Below are positions 8,908 through 17,548 of a DNA stretch of 29,322 nucleotides, in pieces; the first letter of the stretch is position 1; the number at the start of each line of letters is the position of its first letter. The notes beneath the pieces were generated by a model that saw only the letters and a list, made by a program, of their open reading frames with translations, was not told where the DNA came from and searched no databases. The DNA is from an uncultured Clostridium sp. GTDB taxonomy: Bacteria > Bacillota > Clostridia > Clostridiales > Clostridiaceae. The DNA is taken from assembly GCF_900769625.1 (NCBI RefSeq), contig NZ_CAAGHK010000056.1:1-29322 (forward strand). The letters run 5' to 3'. The position numbers were made by a program, and so were the translations under genes.

Positions 8908-10440
8908 ATGAAATATAGTTTATCAAAAAGGCTTTTTGCTATAACACTGTCTCTTATATTAGGAATAATGATTCTTGTATATTTTGCACAGGCAATGTTC
9001 TTTGAGCAATTTTATTCTTACAAAAAAACACGTTCACTTGTAAATGAAGTCAGCAAATTTCACGATTTATATTCACTGCATATTGACAGCAATTCACCCA
9101 ATGATAAAAGCCTTTATAAAGCTTTAAAAAAATTTGAGCAGGACAATAGTGCCCAGATTTCCATAACTTCGCTCAATGGTGACATTATATATATATCGAG
9201 CGAATTTAATGGTGACAGTATTGTTTCTGATGCTCTGGCAAATTTCTGCAGTGAACTTATAAACAACAGAGATTTAATTAATGATGTTATTAAGAATAAT
9301 AAAATCAGGTACACCAATTTTTATAATCAAAGTGATGACATGCAGAAAATAGGTGTTGTCAGTCCTATGTCACTAAAAAGCAATAACGACAGTCTCATAT
9401 TCTGTGTTGCTTCAATACAACCTATTGAAGAAGCTTCAGAAGTTATAAATGAATTTTTCTTATATTTGTTTTTTGCATTGATAGCTGTTGCAGCAATCCT
9501 TGCGCTGATATATTCAAACATGGTATCAAAACCACTTGTTACACTTACTTACGTTGCTAATAAAATGGCCAACATGGATTTTTCTGTAATATGTTCTACT
9601 GAAAGGCAGGACGAAATAGGCAGCCTTGCTCATTCGCTTAACATGCTTTCAAACAATCTTCATAATGCATTGATTGATCTTCAGGAAAAGAACAAGAAAC
9701 TTGAAGATGATATTGAAAAGGAAAGACAGATTGAAACTATGAGAAAAGAATTCACAGCCAACGTAAGCCATGAACTAAAAACACCTATCGGGATAATCGA
9801 AGGCTATGCTGAAGGCATAAAGGATGGCATTGTAAAAGGTGAAGATGCAGCTTTATATCTTGAAACAATAATCGATGAAGCAAAGAAAATGAGTGTCCTG
9901 GTAACTAACATGCTGGAACTTTCAAAACTTGAATCTGGAGCATCAAAGCCTAACTTTGAAGATTTCAATATCAACAGACTTATTGCTAAAGTCATCAAGA
10001 AACATGAACCTGACTTTGAAGCTCATAAATTCAATGTTAACTTTAATTCCTCAAGCCCATACAGTTATGTTTATGCTGATGCTTTTCAAATGGAACAGGT
10101 ATTTACAAATCTTATTACCAATGCCATAAAATATACCCCCCCTGGAAATGATATCAACATTAATATTGAAGAAGGACTTGATAAGTTCAAGCTTTCTGTT
10201 CAAAACATGGGAACCAGCATTCCAGAAAACCAGATAAATAAGCTGTTTGATAAATTCTACAGGATTGATAAATCAAGAGAAAGAACTCAGCGTAACAGTA
10301 CAGGACTGGGACTTTCAATTGTAAAAAATATATTAAAACTTCACAACAGCGAATTTAATATAAGAAATATTGATGGTGGCGTAGAATTCTATTTTTATTT
10401 AGAAAAAATAGTCGTCAGTGAAGATGAGAATAAAGTATAA
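8908..10440 (+). CDS. Membrane sensor histidine kinase
   Basis: A 510-residue sensor kinase. A transmembrane segment (about 9-30) is followed by an extracytoplasmic sensor domain (about 31-180) and a second transmembrane segment (about 182-203). Then come HAMP (about 204-258), a short coiled coil (about 255-280) and HisKA with the phosphorylated H288 in SHELKTP. The ATPase domain has an N box (NLITNAIKYT, 401-410), an F box (LFDKFYR, about 447-452) and a G2 box (TGLGLSIV, 465-472). The G1 motif reads QNMGTSIP, with N in place of the usual D, a variant tolerated in several Firmicute kinases. It is paired with the response regulator 18 bp upstream. A very strong hairpin starts directly after its stop codon. 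The sensor domain has no motif from which I can name a ligand. Confidence 0.92.
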   Translation: MKYSLSKRLFAITLSLILGIMILVYFAQAMFFEQFYSYKKTRSLVNEVSKFHDLYSLHIDSNSPNDKSLYKALKKFEQDNSAQISITSLNGDIIYISSEFNGDSIVSDALANFCSELINNRDLINDVIKNNKIRYTNFYNQSDDMQKIGVVSPMSLKSNNDSLIFCVASIQPIEEASEVINEFFLYLFFALIAVAAILALIYSNMVSKPLVTLTYVANKMANMDFSVICSTERQDEIGSLAHSLNMLSNNLHNALIDLQEKNKKLEDDIEKERQIETMRKEFTANVSHELKTPIGIIEGYAEGIKDGIVKGEDAALYLETIIDEAKKMSVLVTNMLELSKLESGASKPNFEDFNINRLIAKVIKKHEPDFEAHKFNVNFNSSSPYSYVYADAFQMEQVFTNLITNAIKYTPPGNDININIEEGLDKFKLSVQNMGTSIPENQINKLFDKFYRIDKSRERTQRNSTGLGLSIVKNILKLHNSEFNIRNIDGGVEFYFYLEKIVVSEDENKV

Positions 10441-10496
10441 AATATTAAAAACAGGAGATGTAAATATATAAATTTACATCTCCTGTTTTTAATATT
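10441..10496. terminator. Very long perfect hairpin, terminator of the two-component operon
   Basis: The arms 10441-10465 and 10472-10496 pair perfectly over 25 bp around a 6-nt loop. The GC-richer core is ACAGGAGATG, flanked by A5 on the 5' side and T5 on the 3' side, so it can work in both directions. It begins at the base after the kinase stop codon. The convergent SDR gene ends 168 bp further on. Confidence 0.9.
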
Positions 10497-10663
10497 CTCT
10501 ATAATAATTATATAAATAATTTAACGGTATCCCAAAGTTATAATAATATATCTAATCTGTAAAGATTTCATTCTTAATTATCAATTGTCATTCATCAATT
10601 AAAACGTCTCTAATAATTCTTTTTATCAATCCTCATACATTTAATAATTATCAGCGACCTGCT

Positions 10664-11413
10664 TTAAATATATCCTCCATCTGCTCTGATAATCTGTCCT
10701 GTAATATAAGATGAATCCTCACTACATAGGAATACTGCCAATTTTCCTATTTCATATGACTGACCGAAGCGTCCTAAAGGAATTTCTTCTTCAAGATCTT
10801 TCCTATCCTCTTCGCCCAGAAATGAATTCATACTTGTATCAATAACACCTGGAGCAATACCATTTACCCGTATATTTGAAGGAGCCAGCTCTTTTGCAAG
10901 TGCCTTAGTAAATAGGTTCATTCCACCTTTGCTGGCTGAATATAGGACTTCACAAGATGCCCCTACTTCTCCCCACATTGAAGATATATTAACTATGCTT
11001 CCGCTTTTTCGCGCCATCATATAATTAATCACATGTCTTGTAAGATATATTGGACCCATAAGATTAACATTCATTATTTTATTTATAGATTCCTCATCAG
11101 AATCCATAAATAAGCCTACTGTGCTTATTCCAGCATTATTTACAAGAATATCAATTCTGCCCATAGTAGAAATTATTTCATCAATCATAGTTTTAGTATT
11201 CTCATATGAGCTGATATCTTCTTTTACTAATACCCCGTAACCATTTATTTTTTTAATTTCTTCTAAAGTTTCCTTTGCACCATTATCATCTTTAGAATAA
11301 TTAATTACAATACTTGCACCTTCTTTAGCCATTTCTATTGCTATTGCTCTTCCAATTCCTCTGGACGCACCTGTTACAAGTGCAATTTTCCCACTCAACT
11401 TTCCCATATTCAT
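10664..11413 (-). CDS. SDR-family reductase, probably EF-P 5-aminopentanone reductase (YmfI-like)
   Basis: A 249-residue classical short-chain dehydrogenase/reductase with the Rossmann motif TGASRGIGRA (about 14-23), NNAG (about 92-95), catalytic S in NISSMWG, and YSASKGG carrying catalytic Y and K. The C-terminus GQIIRADGG is FabG-like. The SSMWGxVGASCEVxYSASKGG block is, as I remember it, typical of the YmfI group, which reduces the 5-aminopentanone modification on elongation factor P, rather than of FabG proper. EF-P is not in the window, so this remains inference. A generic 3-oxoacyl-ACP-type reductase is the alternative. The Shine-Dalgarno before ATG 11413 is weak. It lies 57 bp after the M19 dipeptidase gene on the same strand and probably closes that operon. 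Confidence 0.72.
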   Translation of the reverse strand: MNMGKLSGKIALVTGASRGIGRAIAIEMAKEGASIVINYSKDDNGAKETLEEIKKINGYGVLVKEDISSYENTKTMIDEIISTMGRIDILVNNAGISTVGLFMDSDEESINKIMNVNLMGPIYLTRHVINYMMARKSGSIVNISSMWGEVGASCEVLYSASKGGMNLFTKALAKELAPSNIRVNGIAPGVIDTSMNSFLGEEDRKDLEEEIPLGRFGQSYEIGKLAVFLCSEDSSYITGQIIRADGGYI

Positions 11414-11470
11414 ATATGCAGATACTTATCTTTTAAATCTTCTGTATCTGTTCTGTACCACCTTTCATTA

Positions 11471-12412
11471 TCATCTTAGAGTATCTCTGAATACTCTCTT
11501 CACATTATCATAAAATACTTTTTCAATTTCTCTTTCAGTAAAATTATGCTTTTTAAGAATATCATATAATTTATAAAACTGCGATGAATCTTCTATTTCA
11601 ACTTCATTAAGTATTCCGTCAAAATCACTTCCAATACTTAACACATCTATTCCGCCAACATTTTTTATATGCTCTGCATGTGCAGCAATTGCTTCTAATC
11701 TGGCAATTGAATCTTCTGGATCCTCCAGAAAATCCAGACAGAAATTAAGTCCCATAACTCCGCCTTTACTGCTCAATACTTTTATCATATCATCTGTAAG
11801 GTTTCTTGGATGATTGGTCACAGCTCTTGCATTAGAATGTGATGCAAGAAAAGGCTTGTTGCAGATATCTATCAAGTCATAAAATCCCCTATCAGACAAA
11901 TGTGAGGCATCTGGTAGTATTCCAAGATTCTCACATTCACACACTATTTCTTTCCCTTTTTCGGTAAGCCCCTTATCTTTATACTTAAACTGGTAATTAG
12001 GATATCCAAGCTTATTTTTATAGTTCCATGTTAGCGTAAGTATTCTTACTCCTTTTTGATATACATCATGAAGTTTTTTTACACTTCCCCTGATGACTTC
12101 ACCTTCTTCAATTGATAAGAAAGCACCTATCTTATTCTTTGATTCTGCTGCTGCTAATTCATCAAGATTTCTTACCAGCATTATATCCGAACTGTTTTCC
12201 TTCAGTTCATCCATAAATTTATTATATATCTTCAGGAATTCATCATAAGGATTAAAATTCAGTTTCTGGTCAACAAATACTGCAAATACCTGTCCCAGAC
12301 AACTTCCTTTTTTCAGTTTTTCAATGTCTATCTTACATATACTTTTATCTAAATGCAGATTTTCATAAAATATTCTTCCTGCTGTATCGCAGTGTAAATC
12401 TATAAATTTCAA
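11471..12412 (-). CDS. M19-family membrane dipeptidase-like metallopeptidase
   Basis: A 313-residue TIM-barrel dipeptidase of the renal dipeptidase (M19) family. The metal site is visible: HCD in FIDLHCDT (H7, D9), the bridging glutamate in SIEEGE (about 121-125), H in DASHLSDRGF, and H in ASHSNARAV. The motif SIGSDFDG near the C-terminus is also typical. These di-zinc enzymes hydrolyse dipeptides, often with a D-residue at the C-terminal side. Despite the family name there is no signal peptide or membrane segment, so it should be cytoplasmic. The start MKFIDLHCDT is the normal bacterial N-terminus. It sits 24 bp after the broken phosphoesterase gene and 57 bp before the SDR gene. Confidence 0.9.
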   Translation of the reverse strand: MKFIDLHCDTAGRIFYENLHLDKSICKIDIEKLKKGSCLGQVFAVFVDQKLNFNPYDEFLKIYNKFMDELKENSSDIMLVRNLDELAAAESKNKIGAFLSIEEGEVIRGSVKKLHDVYQKGVRILTLTWNYKNKLGYPNYQFKYKDKGLTEKGKEIVCECENLGILPDASHLSDRGFYDLIDICNKPFLASHSNARAVTNHPRNLTDDMIKVLSSKGGVMGLNFCLDFLEDPEDSIARLEAIAAHAEHIKNVGGIDVLSIGSDFDGILNEVEIEDSSQFYKLYDILKKHNFTEREIEKVFYDNVKRVFRDTLR

Positions 12413-12436
12413 TACTTATTTCATCCTTTCAATTTG

Positions 12437-13353
12437 CTACTTTAAATAGTCCTCTATTTTTTCAGGTCCCCCGGTTATAGATTTTTTTATATAAAGACTG
12501 TTTTTATCATCAACCTCTATTTTCCATTTTATCAGCGATATGCATCCACTGTTTATTTCCAGTGTAGTGATTGCTGATGGAAATACGCAGCATCCATCAT
12601 TAAAATACAGTCCTTCTGATGGTCTTGGGAATCTATCATTATGTGTATGTCCACAGATTATCATTCTGTTTTTTTTTTAGCGAGTCTATCTAAAACTTTG
12701 TCTACCTTATCACCTTTATCATAATTGCTGGCAGGACTTGTTGGTGCTTTCATTCCACCTACTCCCTCTAGAAACCTCCACAGATATCTTACTAAGAATC
12801 GGCTTACTTTCCAGAATTCACAGTTTATTGTATCAACCTGATGACCATGAAAAGCCAGTATCTTTTTATTTAATGGTAGATAATTAAGTACAGCGCATTC
12901 ATAAAATTTTAGTTCTGAATATAAATCTATCATTTCGCTTGGAAAATTATTTCCAATATTATTATATACTTTTTTCTGCTTTAAAAGAAACTCCTGACCA
13001 GATTTTATCATATCATGATTTCCGTAAAGGAGATATAATCTTTTTTCCTTATTAAATTCATTTAATATTTTAAATACATCATTATAATTATAGGCAATAT
13101 CCTTAATATTTTTATTCTTCCACAATTCATCGCCATCACCCACTTCAATAAGTGTATATCCATTTTTATAATAGTAATTTAAAGCAGCCTTATATATATT
13201 TTCATTAAGCCTCAGAGAATCTTCATACCCTCCATTTCCTCTATGGACATCACTTATAAGTACTATTTTTGAATCATCTGTAATATCAATACAACATCCT
13301 GTTTTTTCAAGTCTGGATAAAAGCTCTCTGCTCTTTTTGCATTTTATATTCAT
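12437..13353 (-). pseudogene. Calcineurin-like metallophosphoesterase, split by a frameshift at an A10 run
   Basis: Two overlapping frames together make one phosphoesterase of about 305 residues. The upstream frame (12661-13353, 230 aa) carries SDVH (D35, H37), GDGDE (D73), GNHD (111-114) and HGHQVD (about 169-174). The downstream frame (12437-12664, 75 aa) opens with MIICGHTHN, the last metal-ligand motif. The break is at ten consecutive A residues (plus-strand T run at about 12669-12678) in the codons for LAKKK. One extra A, or a -1 ribosomal shift on A-AAA-AAA, would restore the frame and give AKKKNRMIICGHTHN. The two frames overlap by ATGA, so coupled re-initiation is also possible. The first part alone lacks the GHTH ligand and should be inactive. 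It may be a true pseudogene, a sequencing error or programmed slippage. It leads the operon with M19 dipeptidase and SDR. Confidence 0.85.
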
Positions 13354-13718
13354 ATATACCTGCCTTCTAAATAATATTTCACTTAACTATGATATGATTA
13401 TTCTCAGTTTAAGTTTCCACATAAAATATTCCTTATCATAATTTATATACATTCATCCATCCTGAGTCTATTATTCATATAAAAAATAAACCCAGCATAT
13501 TATTAATTGATTATTTAAATTAATCAAAAACTGATTTTCCAAGTGATATCTGACAATAGACAATTAACCCCACTACGAAAATTCATCCAGAGAATACATA
13601 AGATAAAAAGCTTTACTTTTCCTATAAAACTTTTTATCTTATATGAAGTTTCATTATTACAATTATATAAGTCTGAAGATTTGATTATTATAAAATATTT
13701 AGTTCCAGGAGGAAGTAT
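13354..13718. other. Divergent intergenic region, 365 bp, with a 13-bp inverted repeat
   Basis: No gene is visible. An inverted repeat with perfect 13-bp arms (13598-13610, ATAAGATAAAAAG, and 13630-13642) and a 19-nt loop lies 76 bp before the SPOCS-domain gene. It has no T tract and no upstream gene pointing at it, so it is not an obvious terminator. A degenerate TGACAATAGACAATTA element is at 13551-13566. Promoters for both flanking genes must lie here, but I could not pick out a convincing vegetative or sporulation consensus. Confidence 0.5.
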
Positions 13719-14411
13719 ATGAATGAAAAAAACACTATTTCTAACAATATATCATGTGAATATTACGTTCCTTTAGGAAAGGCTGGTTCACTAGTGATTC
13801 AGGCACCTGTTGTTCTTTCACGCTTGAAAATAACACTGCCTTTTTCAACAAAAATAAATCTATCTAAAACATCCTTAAATGTAAAAACAAAGCAAAATAA
13901 AGTTTTTATAAAAAAGCCACGCTTATCTTCAGAAAACAAGCTTATATTGACTGGACATATTGAAAAATTTCTCTTGTATACTTACAATGACTCTGAAAAT
14001 AATTCCGAGTCAAAAAACACAAAAATTTTCAATTTATATATTCCAATTGAAGAACAGACTACTATAAATTTTGATCAGCTGCCTGTTAATTATGAAAAAA
14101 ATACAGAATATTATTATGAACAAGGCAGTGAACCAATAAATTATAATATGGAATCTATACAGATAGTTAAAGATGAAATAGAATACACAGATTCTGGATA
14201 TATTAATGAACTGACGCTCTGCCTTCAATTTTCTCTGACTCAGCTTCAATATGTATTTATTCCAGAACCTGAGGGAGATGTAATACTGCTACAGCCTCAT
14301 TCAAATAAACCTGTTCAAAATCCAAGCAATGATAATTTCTACTACAGCATAGGATATGAACATTCTACTGGCCTTGTTGCCAATAAAACTATTGTAGATA
14401 ATCTGCCATGA
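13719..14411 (+). CDS. SPOCS/DUF3794-like single-domain protein, candidate spore coat or exosporium protein
   Basis: A 230-residue protein without signal peptide or membrane segment. Residues about 25-90 fit the SPOCS (DUF3794) pattern: APVVLSRLKITLPFSTKINL, then alternating polar and hydrophobic strands, then KLILTGHIEKFLLYTYND, which matches the usual KLFVKGxxxKxIxY ending. This domain is known from SipL/SafA-type spore morphogenesis proteins and CsxC-like exosporium proteins. The remainder is Asn-, Tyr- and Gln-rich and resembles nothing I know. A strong GGAGG site stands 7-8 bases before the ATG. The gene is single, with its own terminator and no spore genes nearby. The domain match is by eye and diverged. 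Confidence 0.55.
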   Translation: MNEKNTISNNISCEYYVPLGKAGSLVIQAPVVLSRLKITLPFSTKINLSKTSLNVKTKQNKVFIKKPRLSSENKLILTGHIEKFLLYTYNDSENNSESKNTKIFNLYIPIEEQTTINFDQLPVNYEKNTEYYYEQGSEPINYNMESIQIVKDEIEYTDSGYINELTLCLQFSLTQLQYVFIPEPEGDVILLQPHSNKPVQNPSNDNFYYSIGYEHSTGLVANKTIVDNLP

Positions 14412-14441
14412 TATGTGTTAATATCTCATTTATATAAATAA

Positions 14442-14494
14442 AAAAAGCTATGTTTCTTATAAAAGTATATCTCTTATAAAAAACATAGCTTTTT
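14442..14494 (+). terminator. Terminator after the SPOCS-domain gene
   Basis: The arms 14442-14455 (AAAAAGCTATGTTT) and 14481-14494 pair perfectly over 14 bp and end in T5. The 25-nt loop contains the nonamer CTTATAAAA/CTTATAAAA twice. It lies 30 bp past the stop of the plus-strand gene, and the flanking A and T runs would also let it work for the minus strand. Confidence 0.8.
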
Positions 14495-14681
14495 AATACG
14501 CTCACTCTAATATTCAATTGACAATAAATGATGAAAATTTACTATTAGAGATTATAATAGTAAAATTACTGACTTAGTTGTTTTATTTATATAACTACTT
14601 CATAAAGCAAGGCTGAATCTAAAAAAACAGTATACTCTATTCATGTTTTTCATAAGAAGGACTAAAAAGCAGCTTTATCAT

Positions 14682-17033
14682 TTAAAACCCTAAAAGCTTA
14701 AGTACTTCTTCACCAATTTTTCTTTCAGTTCCCTTATATGGATAACAGTGAATATGTATTGCCGGATTAAAATTCAATTCAATTATCCCATAAGGTGAAT
14801 TTTCATCCTCACAATCTTCAAGCATCATATCAACTCCACATACTTTTGCACTAACTGCTTTTGCACACTCAACTGCAATCTTCTTAAATTTTTCTGGTAT
14901 TATATCTGTAAAATCTATGCTGTCTCCACCAGTACTTATATTAGAATTTTCTCTTAAGTATACAATTTCATTCTCAGCTGGAACATAATCAAACGTCTTA
15001 TTCTGAACCTTTAAGAATAATTCTGCATTTTCATCAAGGTTAATCTTTTCAAGCGGTGTAACATAGTGATATCCTCTTAAAGGATCCTGATTTTTTATTT
15101 CTACAAGCTGACGTATTGATTTTTGACCATCACCTATAACATTTGCTGGAACTCTGTGAAGAATTCCGCACACCTTATCATCAATTACAAGAAATCTGTA
15201 TTCCTTTCCTTTTATAAATTCTTCCAGAAGAACTGTATTATCATGTTTAAAGGCTATCTTAAAAGCTTCAATCAGGCTTTCTTTAGATGCGCCTTCACTG
15301 AATATGCTTATTCCTGTTCCAAAATTAGTTGATTTTGGTTTTATGACAACAGGTTTATTTTCATAAAACTCAGCAGTACTTATACCTTCCTCAATTAAAT
15401 TTACTTCTACGCCTTCTGGAACTTTAATTTTATGATCTCGTAAAACTTTTTTAGTAACACTTTTATTTTCCATTATAAGAACACTTATATAAGTATCTTT
15501 GGATGTCTTGGTAGCCTGTCTTACGTATTCAGTCTTATCTCCTCTTTTCAGAGATATAAAATTTTCAGTTCTATCAATAACTTCTGTTTTTATTCCTCTT
15601 TTTATAGCTTCTTTCATCAGTATCTGTGTTGACAGTTCAAGACCTTCAAATCCTGGCAGCTTAAATCTGTTTTTATGTGCTTCTTTTTTGTATTTTTCTG
15701 CAAGCTTAATATGTGCAGCAATGTATCCTTCTGACTTTACCATCTCAAGTATTCTATAAGTATAAGTAAGTGAAGAATCCCTGACTTTACAGATCATATT
15801 ATCTATTAATTCATTTTCATCAATTTCAAAAACTTCACACATATTCTTAATTTCCTGTAAAATTTCCAATGACCAGTTTTCTCTTGAAATTTTCTGGCCA
15901 TCCTTTATTAAATCTATATTATCAAGTCCATATTTTGCTATATTATTTTGATTTTCTGCAGCTTCATTCTGCCAGTTTTTGTAATTAGATTCTTCCTTTA
16001 CAAGAAGATATATATTGAATATCTGTAAAAAGCGAAGGTCTTCCAGACTTATTCCACCTTTTTCAAAAGGATTTATATCAACACTTCTGTATTCAAGATA
16101 CTTTATACCGTCATTTAATAATGAATCCATAAAATCATCGACATTTTTGGGCTTTAATCGAACAGCACTATACAGTTCCTTATGACTGTCTATAAGTTTA
16201 TCATCGATAAATGATTTCAGACTTTCTATATAGTTTTTAACACTGCTGTAATCAGGCAGTAATTCAACCTTATTTCTATATCCGCAGTTGCTGTTTCTAT
16301 ATGATACTGCTCCATCATTTGTAAAACTGTCTTTTGCTATTTCTCTGCTTATATTCATACAGCATCGACAGCCATAGGACTTATGTACAGATCCGCTTGC
16401 ACCCAAAAGATATACTATCAGCCATCTGTATCGAAGATAATTTCTGGCGATTTTTAAGTACATAGCATTCTTAAAATCCTTATAAGACATATCTGAAATC
16501 TCATCACTTATATTAATATTCTCAGAAAACAGCATTTTCTTATTTTTATGATAATCATACACTTTCTTCATAATATTTTCATCAAAAGAAAAATTATAAT
16601 GAATTCCACAGATTAACTGTCTTTTTCCACCATATTTTTTTATTAAGTTTTTTCTATATTCATAGGCACTGTTGCCTTTTTCATTATCATCATATTCTGC
16701 AATGTTTATTTCATTGTCATCTGGTACTATGCTCGGCATTGACTGGGGCCAAAGGTATTCATCATTTATTTCTGATACAGAAATATCGTAAAGAGCATTT
16801 GTAAAATCATACAATTCTTGAGGTGTATTTAAAGGAGGTGTTATCATCTCCATCTGACATTCTGCAAAATCTGTAGTTATATATGGATTTTCATTTTTTG
16901 ATCCAAAGCTCCCTGGATGAGAACTCTGAGCAAGATTTCCATCCTTATAAACTCTTAAAGCTTCTCTCTCTATTCCATAGTTACCTTTCATCAATTCATA
17001 TGATGAACATATTTTCTTTAACTCTTTTAACAT
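14682..17033 (-). CDS. gshAB: Bifunctional glutamate-cysteine ligase/glutathione synthetase (GshAB/GshF)
   Basis: A 783-residue fusion that makes glutathione in two ATP-dependent steps: Glu + Cys to gamma-Glu-Cys, then + Gly. The N-terminal part (about 1-470) is a GshA-type ligase with NYGIEREALRV (about 18-28) and CQMEMITPP. The C-terminal part (about 480-783) is an ATP-grasp domain with VVIKPKSTNFGTGISIF, LLEEFIKGKEYRFLVIDD and the metal-binding end ELNFNPAIHIH. I start it at ATG 17033 because GGAGGG lies 5 bases upstream. The frame extends 21 codons further, to 17096, but that stretch holds no family sequence and covers an untranslated-leader hairpin. An ArsR-type regulator gene ends 154 bp upstream with no clear terminator between, so read-through is possible. 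Length and domain order are normal for GshF of Firmicutes. Confidence 0.95.
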   Translation of the reverse strand: MLKELKKICSSYELMKGNYGIEREALRVYKDGNLAQSSHPGSFGSKNENPYITTDFAECQMEMITPPLNTPQELYDFTNALYDISVSEINDEYLWPQSMPSIVPDDNEINIAEYDDNEKGNSAYEYRKNLIKKYGGKRQLICGIHYNFSFDENIMKKVYDYHKNKKMLFSENINISDEISDMSYKDFKNAMYLKIARNYLRYRWLIVYLLGASGSVHKSYGCRCCMNISREIAKDSFTNDGAVSYRNSNCGYRNKVELLPDYSSVKNYIESLKSFIDDKLIDSHKELYSAVRLKPKNVDDFMDSLLNDGIKYLEYRSVDINPFEKGGISLEDLRFLQIFNIYLLVKEESNYKNWQNEAAENQNNIAKYGLDNIDLIKDGQKISRENWSLEILQEIKNMCEVFEIDENELIDNMICKVRDSSLTYTYRILEMVKSEGYIAAHIKLAEKYKKEAHKNRFKLPGFEGLELSTQILMKEAIKRGIKTEVIDRTENFISLKRGDKTEYVRQATKTSKDTYISVLIMENKSVTKKVLRDHKIKVPEGVEVNLIEEGISTAEFYENKPVVIKPKSTNFGTGISIFSEGASKESLIEAFKIAFKHDNTVLLEEFIKGKEYRFLVIDDKVCGILHRVPANVIGDGQKSIRQLVEIKNQDPLRGYHYVTPLEKINLDENAELFLKVQNKTFDYVPAENEIVYLRENSNISTGGDSIDFTDIIPEKFKKIAVECAKAVSAKVCGVDMMLEDCEDENSPYGIIELNFNPAIHIHCYPYKGTERKIGEEVLKLLGF

Positions 17034-17047
17034 TTTCCCTCCTGAAT

Positions 17048-17088
17048 TTATGATATGAAATAATAAATAAATCCTCATCATATCATAA
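17048..17088 (-). promoter_or_regulatory. Hairpin in the gshAB leader, directly upstream of the Shine-Dalgarno
   Basis: The arms 17078-17088 and 17048-17058 (TTATGATATGA on the transcribed sense, pairing with TCATATCATAA) are perfect over 11 bp with a 19-nt loop. The stem ends about 5 bases before the GGAGGG ribosome binding site of gshAB. A TTGACA hexamer on the minus strand (17091-17096) adjoins it, but no good -10 follows at 16-18 bp. It may be an operator or an RNA element; there is no T run, so it is not a simple terminator. Confidence 0.5.
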
Positions 17089-17187
17089 TCTGTCAAATAT
17101 ATTTTTTATAATATCCAAATTTATTAATAATTATATTTACCCTTATCATTATCGGTTGCAGTTATATTTCTCATGCTTCATATCACT

Positions 17188-17484
17188 TTATTTACCCGAT
17201 GTACCCTCATCACTCTTTGTAATAATAGTAAGAAGAAATAAAACAAGTTTATTGGCATTTATCATATTTAATCTATAATAATTCCATGTGCCTTCTTTTC
17301 TACATTCTACAATCCCACAATCCATAAGAACCTTCATGTGATGTGATAATGTCGGCTGAGTAAAATAGAAACTCTTCAATATTTCACACGCACATTTTTC
17401 ACTTTCGGATAAAAGTCTTATTATTTTAAGCCTGTTTGAATCTCCAAGTGCTTTTAATATTCTCGCATTTTCTTCATAATTCAT
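17188..17484 (-). CDS. ArsR/SmtB-family metal or metalloid-responsive repressor
   Basis: A 98-residue winged-helix repressor. The DNA-binding region has ALGDSNRLKIIRLL (about 12-25), then helix 3 with the CxC pair C31/C33 (EKCACEIL), the recognition helix TQPTLSHHMKVL (42-53), and the wing CGIVECRKEGTWNYYRLN. A CxC at this position is the arsenic/antimony site of ArsR (the ELCVCDL motif), so a thiophilic inducer is likely; a third cysteine, C61, sits in the wing. No arsenic export genes are adjacent. The next gene on the strand is gshAB, which would make sense for thiol-based metal defence (inference). The start ATG 17484 has a GGGGGTAGGA site. Upstream are a near-consensus promoter and a perfect palindrome, which suggest autoregulation. 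Confidence 0.87.
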   Translation of the reverse strand: MNYEENARILKALGDSNRLKIIRLLSESEKCACEILKSFYFTQPTLSHHMKVLMDCGIVECRKEGTWNYYRLNMINANKLVLFLLTIITKSDEGTSGK

Positions 17485-17498
17485 ATCCTACCCCCTAC

Positions 17499-17548
17499 AT
17501 AGATATATATCTATATTGAAGTATACATTCCACTCATATATACGTCAA
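17499..17548 (-). promoter_or_regulatory. arsR-type gene promoter with palindromic operator
   Basis: On the minus strand there is TTGACG (17543-17548), exactly 17 bp of spacer, and TATACT (17520-17525). Immediately downstream is the perfect 16-bp palindrome ATAGATATATATCTAT (17499-17514), ending 14 bases before the start codon. The palindrome covers the expected early transcribed region, a normal place for an ArsR-family operator. The alternating AT core makes some chance symmetry possible. Confidence 0.65.

Noticed and set aside
17034..17096. 21-codon N-terminal extension of gshAB
   Set aside because: The extension has no family sequence, covers the leader hairpin, and the strong GGAGGG site lies right before the internal ATG at 17033.
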